A DNA stretch of 64,000 nucleotides from Plantactinospora sp. BC1 (GTDB lineage Bacteria > Actinomycetota > Actinomycetes > Mycobacteriales > Micromonosporaceae): positions 496,001-560,000 of the forward strand of contig NZ_CP028158.1 of NCBI RefSeq assembly GCF_003030345.1. The letters are read 5' to 3'. The notes under the pieces were generated by a model. That model saw only the letters and a list, made by a program, of their open reading frames with translations, made no database searches and was not told the origin of the DNA. Shown here in pieces: positions 46,548 to 55,399 of the stretch; the stretch's first letter is position 1; every line of letters starts with the position of its first letter. The translations under genes and the position numbers were made by a program.

Positions 46548-47635
46548 CAGCCGGCCAGTCCGATCTCGGTGAGCACGTCGGTGATCCGCTTGCTCTCCTG
46601 CGCGAAGAACGCCTCCGCCTCCGCACCGCTGCGGTAGAAGTCGTCCCACTTCTGCGCGGCCAGGGTCTGCTTCCACTGCTCCGAGGCGTGCAGCCTGTCG
46701 ACGAGTTCGATGATGGCGGCCCGCTCGCCGTCCTTGATCCCCGGTGCGGCGACGAGTCCGCGCCAGTTCATCAGCTCGACGTCGTACCCGGATTCCTTGA
46801 TCGTCGGGGTGGGCTTGCCGGCGCCGACGTCGATGGCGGTGGCGCCGGAGACGGCGAGGGCGCGGACCTGGCCGCCGCCGACCAGGTCGGCGTACTCGCT
46901 GGCGCCGGAGACGGCCGCGGTCAGGTCGCCGGAGAGCAGCGCGGCCTTCGACTCGCCGCCGCCGGAGTAGGCGACGTACTTCATCGCCTTCGGGTCCGCG
47001 CCGGCCGCCTTGGCGAGCAGCCCGACGAGGATCTGGTCGGTGCCACCGGCGGAGCCGCCACCCCAGTTGATCGACCCGGGATTCGCCTTGGCGTCGGCCA
47101 TCAACTGTTGCAGGGTGGTGTACTTCGAGTTCGCCGGTACGACGATGACCTCCTGCTCGGCGGTGAGCGTGGCGATCGGGGTGGTCTGCCCGAGGTTCAC
47201 CGGGGACTTGTTGGTCAGCACGCCGCCGATCATCACCAGGCCGGTCACCATGAGGTGGTGCGCGTCGCCCCTGTTCTTGGTGACCAACTGGGACAGTCCG
47301 AGCGTGCCGCCCGCACCGGTCACGTTGGTCACCTCGACCGATTCGGTGACCAGCTTGCCGTCGGTCAGCGTCTTCTGCAGGGCCCGGGCGGTGCTGTCCC
47401 AGCCTCCACCGGGTGCGGCCGGCGCCATCAACTGGATCGTCCGGGTCGGATACTTCACGGCCGAGGCGTCGCCGCCCCCGGCGCCGTTCTGGCCACAGCC
47501 GGCTGCCGCGAGTGCGATCAGCGGTACGCAGGCGAGTGCCGCGACCCGCCGCCGGCCGCCCGTACCCGAGCCGGGGGCGCCGGGCGGGCGGGAGCCGCCC
47601 CGGAGCCGGCCGGGCGCGTTCCGAAGGTCTGTCAT
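46547..47635 (-). CDS. tctC: Tripartite tricarboxylate transporter substrate-binding lipoprotein TctC
   Basis: 362 residues. The lipobox (LAAAGCG) follows an Arg-rich N terminus. The Bug fold is shown by [45 protein letters not shown] and [13 protein letters not shown]. It captures a carboxylate and delivers it to TctA/TctB, encoded directly downstream. ATG at 47635 follows GGAGAGA. It is related to, but clearly different from, the orphan protein encoded at 40612-41649. Confidence 0.94.
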   Translation of the reverse strand: MTDLRNAPGRLRGGSRPPGAPGSGTGGRRRVAALACVPLIALAAAGCGQNGAGGGDASAVKYPTRTIQLMAPAAPGGGWDSTARALQKTLTDGKLVTESVEVTNVTGAGGTLGLSQLVTKNRGDAHHLMVTGLVMIGGVLTNKSPVNLGQTTPIATLTAEQEVIVVPANSKYTTLQQLMADAKANPGSINWGGGSAGGTDQILVGLLAKAAGADPKAMKYVAYSGGGESKAALLSGDLTAAVSGASEYADLVGGGQVRALAVSGATAIDVGAGKPTPTIKESGYDVELMNWRGLVAAPGIKDGERAAIIELVDRLHASEQWKQTLAAQKWDDFYRSGAEAEAFFAQESKRITDVLTEIGLAG

Positions 47636-47877
47636 CGGTCTCTCCTCGACGGACGAAGCTGTTGCCGCAGCGTTACCGCTGGGTTGCGTAGATGGTTCCG
47701 TCCGAGGTGACGGCCGTCACGGTTACGGTCATGGAGTTCGTTGTGGTCTTTGTGGTCACCGGCCCGCGCGCTGCGGAGCGCCGGCCCGGTTGGCGGCGCC
47801 TAGCGGTCGGCGTCGATATCTGGTAGGAATTCTTCAAACATCGCGGCTGCGGGTAAGGATTTCTCCAGGAGGCTCGG

Positions 47878-49599
47878 ATGAAGAGAACCGTGGCGGGCCT
47901 GACCGGCCTCGCCGCCGTGGTCGCCGGCTCGACGATGGCGGTCCTGCCGGCCCGGGCCGGCCTCGTCGACGACCCGGCCGGGCCGGAGCGCAGCCGCACG
48001 GTGAGCTACCAGGGCTACCGGGTCACCGTGCCGCAGAGCTGGCAGGTCGTCGACCTCGCCGCCCGGCCGCACGCCTGCGTCCGGTTCGACCGCCCGGCCG
48101 TCTACCTCGGCCGTCCGGGCGACCAGGCCGAGTGCCCCGCCCGACTCGTCGGGCGGACCGCCGGGCTGCTGCTCGAACCGGTCGACGCCGACTCGGCGCA
48201 GCGGCTGCCGACCGCTGCCGCCACCACCGCGCCCGGCGCGGCGACCGTCGCCGCGCCGCCGTCCCGGGACGACGCGATCCAGATCGCGGTCCGGGACGCG
48301 GGCGTACTCGTCACGGCCGTGCACACCCCGCTGACCGAGGGCCTCGTCCGACGGATTCTGGCCGGCGCGACCCTCGGACCGGACGCGGTACCGCTGTCGC
48401 CGTCCGCCCTCGGGGCGCTGACCCGACCCGCCACCCCGGTCGCCCCACTGGCGGCGGCCGGCCCGCAACCCGGCACCTTCCTCGGCCGGGGCTTCGACAC
48501 CTGCACCGCGCCGTCCCAGTCCACGATGAACACCTGGCGGGCCAGCTCGCCGTACCGGGCCGTCGGGATCTACATCAGCGGGGCCAGCCGCTCCTGTGCC
48601 CAGCCCAACCTGACGGCGACCTGGGTGACCAACCAGACGAACAACGGTTGGCGCCTGATCCCCATCGAACTCGACCGCCAGGCCCCCTGCGGCACCCGGA
48701 CGCCGAAGATGTCCGCCGACCCGGCCACGGCACGTTCCCAGGGCGCCAGCCGGGCGACCAGCGCGGTGAACGCCGCACAGGCCCTCGGCATCCTCGCCGG
48801 CAGCACGATCTACAACGACATCGAGCACTACCCGTCGAACGCGTCGTGCCGGGCCGCCGTGCTGTCGTACCTCTCCGGCTGGACGGAACGGCTGCACGCC
48901 CTCGGCTACCTCTCCGGGATGTACTCCAGCGGCTCGTCCGGGGTCGCGGACCTGTGCGGCGCGTACAACGACCCGGCCTACACCCGGGTGGACCAGCTCT
49001 GGTTCGCCTGGTGGAACGACGCGGCGAACGTCGACGCCGGCCCGTACTGCCCGGCGGAGTACTACGCGAACCACCAACGGCTGCACCAGTACACCGGTGA
49101 CGTCTACGAAACCTGGGGCGGGGTGCAGATCAAGATCGACCGCAACTACCTCGACGTCTCGACCGACGGGGGTGGTGGCCAGCCGCCCGCCTGGAGCAGC
49201 ATCGTCGACAACGGTACCGCCGGCCGGTTCACCGCGAGCGCCAGCTGGGGCACGTCCGCCTACTCGGGCCAGCGGTACGGCGCCGACTACCGCTTCGCCG
49301 ACCCGGTGGCGGCCAGCGACGTCGCCTGGTACCGGGTGAACGTGCCGGAGACCGCCAGTTACGAGGTCTCGGTCTGGTACGCGGCCAACCCCGACTACAA
49401 CGACTCCACGCCGTTCATCGTCGCCACCACCGGCGGCAACCAGACGGTACGGGTGAACCAGCGCCTCACCGGTGGCCAGTGGGTGTCACTCGGCGTCTTC
49501 GCGCTGGCCGCCGGTGACGCGGACCGGGTGGGCGTGAGCCGGTGGACCGGCGGTACCGGCTACGTCATCGCCGACGCGGTCCGGGTCACCCGGGTCTGA
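47878..49599 (+). CDS. Secreted DUF1906 (Rv2525c-like) protein with C-terminal golvesin/CBM-like domain
   Basis: 573 residues. A Sec signal peptide is followed by an N-terminal region of about 180 residues of unknown fold, then a DUF1906-type glycoside-hydrolase-like barrel (FLGRGFDTCTAPSQSTMNTW, YRAVGIYISGASRS, IYNDIEHYP, YLSGMYSSGSSG, DQLWFAWWND). The C-terminal beta-sandwich (SIVDNGTAGRFTAS...YVIADAVRVTRV) resembles the xanthan-lyase/golvesin-type carbohydrate-binding domain. Probably acts on cell-wall or environmental glycans. ATG at 47878 follows AGGAGG. Confidence 0.85.
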   Translation: MKRTVAGLTGLAAVVAGSTMAVLPARAGLVDDPAGPERSRTVSYQGYRVTVPQSWQVVDLAARPHACVRFDRPAVYLGRPGDQAECPARLVGRTAGLLLEPVDADSAQRLPTAAATTAPGAATVAAPPSRDDAIQIAVRDAGVLVTAVHTPLTEGLVRRILAGATLGPDAVPLSPSALGALTRPATPVAPLAAAGPQPGTFLGRGFDTCTAPSQSTMNTWRASSPYRAVGIYISGASRSCAQPNLTATWVTNQTNNGWRLIPIELDRQAPCGTRTPKMSADPATARSQGASRATSAVNAAQALGILAGSTIYNDIEHYPSNASCRAAVLSYLSGWTERLHALGYLSGMYSSGSSGVADLCGAYNDPAYTRVDQLWFAWWNDAANVDAGPYCPAEYYANHQRLHQYTGDVYETWGGVQIKIDRNYLDVSTDGGGGQPPAWSSIVDNGTAGRFTASASWGTSAYSGQRYGADYRFADPVAASDVAWYRVNVPETASYEVSVWYAANPDYNDSTPFIVATTGGNQTVRVNQRLTGGQWVSLGVFALAAGDADRVGVSRWTGGTGYVIADAVRVTRV

Positions 49600-49620
49600 G
49601 CCGCCGGCCGGCGACTCCGG

Positions 49621-50700
49621 TCAGGGGCGCTCGCCCACGCCGGTGCCGGCCTCGGCGAGCCGGCCACCGGTGAGCCGGGGCGTCAGCGGTGCGGTCGGCA
49701 TCCCGGCGGTGCTGCGCAGTCCGTGCAGGAACTCCTCGATCGCCTCCCGGGCGCTGTGTCGTGGTGTCCAGCCGAGTTCGGTCCTGGCCCGGGTGATGTC
49801 CATGATCGGCACTCGGAGCACCGCGTCGAGCAGGTGCGGGGAGGCCGGCACCAGGTGCAGGTGCCAGGCGAGCGCGAGCGCGGCGCGGACCGGCCCGGAG
49901 GGCAGCCGTACCCGCCGGGCCCGCAGGATGTCGGCGAGCAGCCGGCCGTCGACGACCGGCTCGGCGGCCACGTTGAAGGCGCCGCGCACGTCGCGCAGCA
50001 CCGCCAGCCGGTACGCCTCGGCGGCGTCCGCCGAGTGCAGGGCCTGGAACCGCAGGCCGGGCAGGTCGGGGAGGAGCGGTACGGTCCCCGGCCGCACCAG
50101 CCGGCCCGGCAGCAGCGGGCCGGTGAAGAGTCGACGTTGCTGGCTGGCGGACTCGCGCTTGAAGATGAACCCGGGCCGCAGTCGTACCACCCGCATCTGC
50201 GGGTGCCGGTGCTCGAAGGCGTCGAGGGCACGCTCCAGGTACGCCTTCTCCCGGGTGTACCCGGCGATCGGCCAGCCGTCGGTCGGCCAGCTCTCGTCCA
50301 CCGGCCGGTCCTTCGGCCCCGGCGAGTACGCGCCGACCGACGAGGCGTAGACCAGTGCCGGTACGCCGGCCCGGGCCGCCGCGGCGAAGACCCGGCGCCC
50401 GCCGACGACGTTGACCCGCCAGGTGGTCAGCGGCCGGTGGGTGGGTTGGAAGAGCCAGGCGAGGTGCACCACGACGTCGGCACCGTCGAAGACCTCGACG
50501 AGGTCGGCGCTGACGATGTCCGCCTCGGCCCACTCGGTCTTCGGGGGCCGCCACCGGGGTGGCCGGCGGGCCACTCCGACGATCGTGCCGACCGCCGGGT
50601 CCCGGCCGAGCGCCTCGACGAGACTCGTTCCGACGTTGCCGGTCGCGCCGACCACCACCACCCGCAGGCCGGAACCGGTGCCACCCCCCGCCGCCGTCAC
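49621..50700 (-). CDS. NAD-dependent epimerase/dehydratase (extended SDR)
   Basis: 359 residues. The NAD motif VVGATGNVGTSLV is at the N terminus, followed by ADVVVHLAW, the catalytic Ser region YASSVGAY, and Y-T-R-E-K as the YxxxK pair. The C-terminal half is the substrate domain (AFNVAAEPVVDG, ELGWTPRHSAREAIEEF). The substrate is probably a nucleotide sugar or small ketone; it cannot be read from sequence. GTG at 50700 is the listed start; no clear ribosome site is seen. Isolated, with the 3' end facing the DUF1906 gene. Confidence 0.9.
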   Translation of the reverse strand: MTAAGGGTGSGLRVVVVGATGNVGTSLVEALGRDPAVGTIVGVARRPPRWRPPKTEWAEADIVSADLVEVFDGADVVVHLAWLFQPTHRPLTTWRVNVVGGRRVFAAAARAGVPALVYASSVGAYSPGPKDRPVDESWPTDGWPIAGYTREKAYLERALDAFEHRHPQMRVVRLRPGFIFKRESASQQRRLFTGPLLPGRLVRPGTVPLLPDLPGLRFQALHSADAAEAYRLAVLRDVRGAFNVAAEPVVDGRLLADILRARRVRLPSGPVRAALALAWHLHLVPASPHLLDAVLRVPIMDITRARTELGWTPRHSAREAIEEFLHGLRSTAGMPTAPLTPRLTGGRLAEAGTGVGERP

Positions 50701-51184
50701 CGGTCGGTCCCGTCGTGCCGCTCGCTTGCGCCGGGCCGGTGGTCCGGGACGGTCTGGTCGTGCCGGTCGGTTGGGCCGTCGGCGGCCACCCGAACGCTCA
50801 TGGCGACAGCCGTTCCCGCCGATCGCCGCGCCAAACGTCGATCACGCCGACAAATCCGGGTACCCGCTGTCCCGCCGGTGTCCGGCCGCCGGCCGGGCCC
50901 CCGTCCAGGCCGCCGGTGCGACCTACGTCTACCTGCGTCAACCAAATCCCGACGGGGCCGCCCGGCACGCGTTGACAGTACCGACCCGGCCAGTAACATA
51001 GACGTAAATCAATCGATGGTGATACGCCGGCATCCCCGCCGGGGTTCCGCCCGGCCGCTCCGGCGACCGGTGCGGCTCGCGCTCGCCGCCGGGCGGGCGA
51101 ATCCCGGTCCCCGCCGTCCAGCACACCGCCTGCCGGGGTCCACGTTCCCCGTCGATTCACCCACCATCGTTCGGAGGACCAGCA
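50701..51184. other. Divergent intergenic region, epimerase versus CBM2 protein
   Basis: About 480 bases without a convincing gene. It holds a good promoter for the plus-strand gene (50972-50999) flanked by inverted TACGTCTA (50924-50931) and TAGACGTA (50999-51006). The 150 bases between the promoter and the start codon can be read as an Arg/Pro-rich frame, but without a ribosome site. Confidence 0.5.
50972..50999 (+). promoter_or_regulatory. Putative sigma70-type promoter of the CBM2-fusion gene
   Basis: Consensus TTGACA (50972-50977), a 16-bp spacer, and TAACAT (50994-50999) in an AT-richer patch. It predicts a leader of about 180 nt before the ATG at 51185. Confidence 0.5.
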
Positions 51185-52936
51185 ATGCGCCTACATCGTC
51201 CCCGGTCCCGGCTGTGGTCAGCCGTGACCGTGGCAGCCGTGGCCGCCGCCAGCGGTACGGCCATCACCATCGCCGGGCCCGCGGTGGCCGCCGCCGGTTG
51301 CGGCGTCACCTACACGGTCGGCTCCCAATGGCAGGGCGGCTTCACCGCGACGGTCACCGTGAACAACGTCGGGGACCCGATCAGTTCCTGGACGCTCACC
51401 TGGAGCTACGACGCCGGCCAGCGGATCACCCAGGCCTGGAACGCCACCGCGACGCAGAGCGGCAGTCAGGTCACCGTCCGCAACGCCACCTACAACGGCA
51501 GCATTGCCACCGGAGCCAGCGTCTCGTTCGGCTTCAACGGGTCCTGGAACGGGAGCAACCCGGCGCCGACCAGCTTCGCGGTGAATGGCACCACCTGCAC
51601 CGGAGCCCCTGGTCCCAACCCGACGACCGGGCCGACGACCCAGCCGACGAACCCGCCGACGACCCAGCCCAGCACGCCGCCGAGCACGGCACCGCCCGGC
51701 AACCCGACCTGGGGCAGCGCGCTGCCCCCGGCGAGCGCCGAGCGGAGCCGGGCGTACGAGCTGATCTCCACGGCCAACGAGAAGGGGTACCTGCCGAGGT
51801 CCGGCGAGTGCTCCGTCGACATCCACGCCCGCTACTGGACGTACGGCCCCGACGGGAAGGTCTATCCGACCTGGCACCCGACCCGGGACCCCAGTGGTTG
51901 CAACTTCGGTCACGAACACGGCGACGACCCCCGGCCGTCCGACCTCTACAGCACGGTGGGCTGGCCGGCCTTCGGCTACACCAGCGAGGTGATGCTGGAC
52001 AGCATGCCTGAGCACAGTCACCGGCACGAGGACCACGTCGGGCACAAGGTCCTGACGGTCAACAACGTCAACGTGATCCAGGGTGACAACGGCACCAGCT
52101 TCTTCCCGCCGCAGGGCACCACGATCGCGACCTGCGACACCCTGCTCAAGTTCCACCAGGGCACCCACTCGCCGGACGCGTTCAGCAACAACGTCCACGA
52201 GCTGCTCTTCAACCAGCGCTGCACCGCGAGCAACGGTGGCCAGGTCACCGAGGCGCGGTACAACGCGATGATCCCGCTCGGCCGGGCCGGGGGATTCAGC
52301 CCCAGCGAATGCCCGGGCTTCGGCGGTGCGTTCATCAACGTCGCGCCCGCGGTACCGGCGGACTCGCCGTCGGACACCCGCTCGCTGGGTCGGCTGATCA
52401 CCGAGCCGGGCTGCGTGCAGGCGATCCGGGAGGGCCGTACCCACAACGACCCGCTCTATCCCAACCCGGTGCCGTTCACCGTCTCCGACATGGACGACTT
52501 CTGGTTCTCCGACTTCCAGGTGACGGGTTCCGGGCTGAACTTCCGGCTCGCGCCGCTGTTCTACGTGGTCAACCCGTCGCGCTACTACGACCCGACCAAG
52601 CCGAACAACCTGGGCCGGATCGTGGACCTGTGCTACACCAACCTCGCCGGTGGTGACTACTGCGCCCAGGCGCGCCAGGCCGGGCAGAACCTCGCCTGGG
52701 ACGACCCGCGCTCGCCGTTCAAGGGCACCCTGCGGGAGTTCCGGCCGGGCACCTTCCAGGTGCAGAACAGCAGCGGCTCGACCACGGTCTACACCGACGT
52801 GTACGGCCGCAACGCCTCCAGCACACCGTTCACCGGCTCCATCCGGCAGTACTTCTCCGGTAACCAGTCCTCCACCATGTACGTCCGTGGTGCTACCAGG
52901 GACTGGGCCGCCAACGGGGTGCACGCCCCGAACTGA
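51185..52936 (+). CDS. Secreted CBM2 protein fused to an uncharacterised His-rich domain
   Basis: 583 residues. After the signal peptide comes a family 2 carbohydrate-binding module (CGVTYTVGSQWQGGFTATVTV...NGTTC) with the bracketing Cys pair and surface Trp residues, then a Pro/Thr linker (about residues 140-180). The last 400 residues carry clustered metal-binding-type residues: HARYWTYGPDGKVYPTWHP, FGHEHGDDPRPSD, EHSHRHEDHVGHKV, and several Cys pairs. I recognise no glycosidase or LPMO active site, and His is not at the mature N terminus. Probably an extracellular cellulose-targeted enzyme or metal-binding protein. ATG at 51185 follows GGAGG. Confidence 0.85.
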   Translation: MRLHRPRSRLWSAVTVAAVAAASGTAITIAGPAVAAAGCGVTYTVGSQWQGGFTATVTVNNVGDPISSWTLTWSYDAGQRITQAWNATATQSGSQVTVRNATYNGSIATGASVSFGFNGSWNGSNPAPTSFAVNGTTCTGAPGPNPTTGPTTQPTNPPTTQPSTPPSTAPPGNPTWGSALPPASAERSRAYELISTANEKGYLPRSGECSVDIHARYWTYGPDGKVYPTWHPTRDPSGCNFGHEHGDDPRPSDLYSTVGWPAFGYTSEVMLDSMPEHSHRHEDHVGHKVLTVNNVNVIQGDNGTSFFPPQGTTIATCDTLLKFHQGTHSPDAFSNNVHELLFNQRCTASNGGQVTEARYNAMIPLGRAGGFSPSECPGFGGAFINVAPAVPADSPSDTRSLGRLITEPGCVQAIREGRTHNDPLYPNPVPFTVSDMDDFWFSDFQVTGSGLNFRLAPLFYVVNPSRYYDPTKPNNLGRIVDLCYTNLAGGDYCAQARQAGQNLAWDDPRSPFKGTLREFRPGTFQVQNSSGSTTVYTDVYGRNASSTPFTGSIRQYFSGNQSSTMYVRGATRDWAANGVHAPN

Positions 52937-52953
52937 CGGCAGCGACCGGTGGT

Positions 52954-52989
52954 CCGGGCCCGCGGCGGATCCGTCCGTCGCGGGCCCGG
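52954..52989. terminator. Bidirectional hairpin terminator
   Basis: CCGGGCCCGCG (52954-52964) pairs perfectly with CGCGGGCCCGG (52979-52989) across a 14-nt loop, between the convergent CBM2 and YceI genes. Confidence 0.7.
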
Positions 52990-53011
52990 CCCGCACCGAC
53001 CGGCGGTCCGG

Positions 53012-53680
53012 TCAGGACTGCCGGATCGCCTCGCCGGCTATCTCGATCCGTACGCTCCTGCCGACCAGTACCCCGCCGCTCTCCAGGGCCACGTTCCAGA
53101 CCAGCCCGTACTCCTCGCGTTCGATCTCGGTCGAGGCGCTGAACCCGAAGATGTCCTGGCCGTACGGGTCGCGCCGGGCGCCACCGAACTCGACCTGGAG
53201 GTCGACGGGTCGGGTGATCCCCTTGATGGTCAGCTCTCCGGTGAGCACGAACCGGCCCGACGTCTTCTCGACCTGTTCCGGTACGGCGACCTCGCTGCGC
53301 CGGCCCGGGCGCTGGCTCCGTAACCGGGCCCAGTAGAAGATCGAGTCGTTGCGGTCCGGCCGCCACCTGATCCCGGTACTGCGGTACTCGAGCGTGGGGT
53401 ACCGCGCCACGTCGAGGAAGTCGGGGCTGCTCAGGTGGGCGTCCCGGTCGGCGTTGCCGGTACCGATGCTGGCCGATCTGATCGTCGCGGTCACCGAGGA
53501 GGACAACGGATCCGGCTCGACGAGGATCTGCGCGGTCGCCTCGCCGAACTCACCGCGTACCGGGCTCACCATCATGTGCCGGGCGAGGAAGCCGACCCGC
53601 TTGTGCGCGGGGTCGAGGAGATATGTCCCGGGCGCCGGAATCGTCATGCCCTGCCAGGAGCGTGTGGCGGAACCGGTCAT
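53012..53680 (-). CDS. YceI-family protein
   Basis: 222 residues, one YceI lipocalin-like barrel: PGTYLLDPAHKRVGFLARHMMVSPVRGEF, SIGTGNADRDAHLSSPDFLDVARYPTLEY, TGELTIKGITRPVDLQVEF. Family members bind polyisoprenoid or similar amphiphiles. No signal peptide is visible, so it is likely cytosolic, as in many actinomycete members. ATG at 53680 follows GGGGGGAAAG; the longer upstream frame is not used. Confidence 0.93.
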   Translation of the reverse strand: MTGSATRSWQGMTIPAPGTYLLDPAHKRVGFLARHMMVSPVRGEFGEATAQILVEPDPLSSSVTATIRSASIGTGNADRDAHLSSPDFLDVARYPTLEYRSTGIRWRPDRNDSIFYWARLRSQRPGRRSEVAVPEQVEKTSGRFVLTGELTIKGITRPVDLQVEFGGARRDPYGQDIFGFSASTEIEREEYGLVWNVALESGGVLVGRSVRIEIAGEAIRQS

Positions 53681-53818
53681 GCTGGTACTTTCCCCCCGGA
53701 CGGCTGCTGTGCGGCGCGGTGATCTTTCCGCTAACCGATTCCACAGAGTAGTCAGAGGGCCGACGAGGCATCCCTGACCTGGGCGGCGTCCGTGACGATC
53801 ATCACCTTCAGTAGCCGA

Positions 53819-53898
53819 CGCGGCTGGCGGGCGTCGGTCAACCCTCGGTCCCCAGCCGCGCGGCTGGCGGGCGTCGGTCAACCCTCGGTCCCCAGCCG
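53819..53898. repeat. Exact 40-bp tandem duplication spanning a stop codon
   Basis: Two identical adjacent 40-bp units (53819-53858 and 53859-53898). The right-hand unit contains the last codons and stop of the minus-strand nitroreductase gene (stop at 53878-53880). The left-hand unit repeats them past the stop, so the protein is unchanged. Probably recent slippage. Confidence 0.95.
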
Positions 53899-55317
53899 GG
53901 GCACGACCGGCCGGAACGGCGTCGGGGCGCCCGGGTCACCGGCACGGCGCGACCGGTATGCGGGCACCCCCACACAGGTGAAGAGCAGCGCCGCGAGGTC
54001 GGCCGGCTCGCCGAGCAGCCCGGGCACCTCCGCGTCGACGAAGGTCATGCCGCTGGCGCTGGCGCCGAGGGCGTACGCCGCGAGGTGCAGGCGTCCCTCC
54101 ACCAGGCCGGCGGCCAACTGCGCGTCGCGGTAGCCCCGGTCGTCCAGCCCGGCCAGCGGCGTCGCCGCGACGACGACGTAGGCCGCGTCCGCGGCGAGGC
54201 TCTGGTCGAGGCAGACCTGCAGCAGTTCGGCGCGGTGGTCACCGGCGCGCACCGGATGCGCCAGCTCCGGCCACCGGTAGATCCCCGGGGCCAGCCCGTC
54301 GACGCCGTGCACGGCCACCCAGTGCGGCACCCGCACGCCGCGCAGTGCCGCCCGCAGCGGCCAGTCCAGCAACGCGCGGGGCAGCGTGCGGCGCCGGTCC
54401 ATCCGGCGCTGCGAGCCGCGCCGCCGGACCACCTCGTCCACGGACTCCGCCGCCGGCACGTCCGGCAGTTCGGGCCCCTCCGGCCAGGCCGGTCCGAGGT
54501 CGTCGCACTCGCCCGCACGCTGCGCGGCGGTGCAGAGCGGCAGCTCGACCGGCGGCAGTTCACCGGTGGCGGCCGGCCCGGTGGGTGCCACCGCCGGCTC
54601 GCCGTCACCGAGGCGGAGCAGCGCCAGCGGGTATTCGTGGGTCCCGTCGGCGCCGACCAGCGTCCGAAGCCGGGCGTCCGGAAACCGGCTGTGCAGGCGC
54701 GGTCGCAGCCCGGCGCTCGCCGCCGCCGCGTGCAGTTGCGAGAGCAGGGTGCCGGCGTCCCAGTAGAGGTGCCGCCAGCCCCGCTCGGCGTAGCGCCAGC
54801 CCGTCCGCCACGGCACACCGGTGACGACCAGGGTGGTGGCGGCGCCGTCGGCGGGCGGGCCGACCCGCACCAGGGCGTGCCGCTGCCCGTCGTACCAGTG
54901 GACTCCGTCGGGGACGCCGGCCACTCCCCGGGTACTGGCGTAGAGCTCCAGCGGAAAGCGCCCGCCCGCCGACCCGGCGGCGCGGAACGGCAGCACGATC
55001 CCGTCGCGCTCGGCGACCCGGACCACCCCGGCGCCGAGGAAGAGCACCCGGCCCAGCTGCGCGGCGTCCAGCGGCCGTGCCGGAGCCCGCTGCCCGGCCA
55101 GTACGGCGGTCGCGGAGACGCCCGGATCCGGCAGCTCACGTGGCAGCGGTACGACCGGCAGCCCGTGGTACGCCTTCATCGGCGGCGGCCGGGTGCCGGA
55201 ATCGTTCGGTACGAGGTCGTGCCGGACCCGCGGATCGTCGACCGGCACGTCCCACTGCCGATCCGGCGCGTACGACGTCAGCCGGTGCAGCAGCCCGGCG
55301 CCCGATTCCAGATCCAC
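53878..55317 (-). CDS. SagB-type nitroreductase-family protein (two tandem domains)
   Basis: 479 residues with two nitroreductase-like halves: LGRVLFLGAGVV...GGRFPLELYASTRG in the first, and RRRGSQRRMDRRRTLPRALLDWPLRAALRG...LAPGIYRW, QSLAADAAYVVVAATP and GASASGMTFVDAEVPGLLG in the second. This matches the SagB-type FMN oxidoreductases, which in other loci oxidise azolines in RiPPs. No YcaO cyclodehydratase or precursor peptide is seen here, so its substrate is open. ATG at 55317. The gene lies 82 nt after a small unknown gene read in the same direction. Confidence 0.85.
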   Translation of the reverse strand: MDLESGAGLLHRLTSYAPDRQWDVPVDDPRVRHDLVPNDSGTRPPPMKAYHGLPVVPLPRELPDPGVSATAVLAGQRAPARPLDAAQLGRVLFLGAGVVRVAERDGIVLPFRAAGSAGGRFPLELYASTRGVAGVPDGVHWYDGQRHALVRVGPPADGAATTLVVTGVPWRTGWRYAERGWRHLYWDAGTLLSQLHAAAASAGLRPRLHSRFPDARLRTLVGADGTHEYPLALLRLGDGEPAVAPTGPAATGELPPVELPLCTAAQRAGECDDLGPAWPEGPELPDVPAAESVDEVVRRRGSQRRMDRRRTLPRALLDWPLRAALRGVRVPHWVAVHGVDGLAPGIYRWPELAHPVRAGDHRAELLQVCLDQSLAADAAYVVVAATPLAGLDDRGYRDAQLAAGLVEGRLHLAAYALGASASGMTFVDAEVPGLLGEPADLAALLFTCVGVPAYRSRRAGDPGAPTPFRPVVPRLGTEG

Positions 55318-55399
55318 CGACCCATCCTCGCAGGTCCGGTCGTCGGTGGACCGGTGCCTACCGGGCGGCCCGGCCCTGGACCGTGGCCCGGGACCGGGC

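Noticed and set aside
53878-55317. RiPP azoline-oxidase cluster
   Set aside because: No YcaO cyclodehydratase, precursor peptide or leader peptidase is seen between 52900 and 60100.
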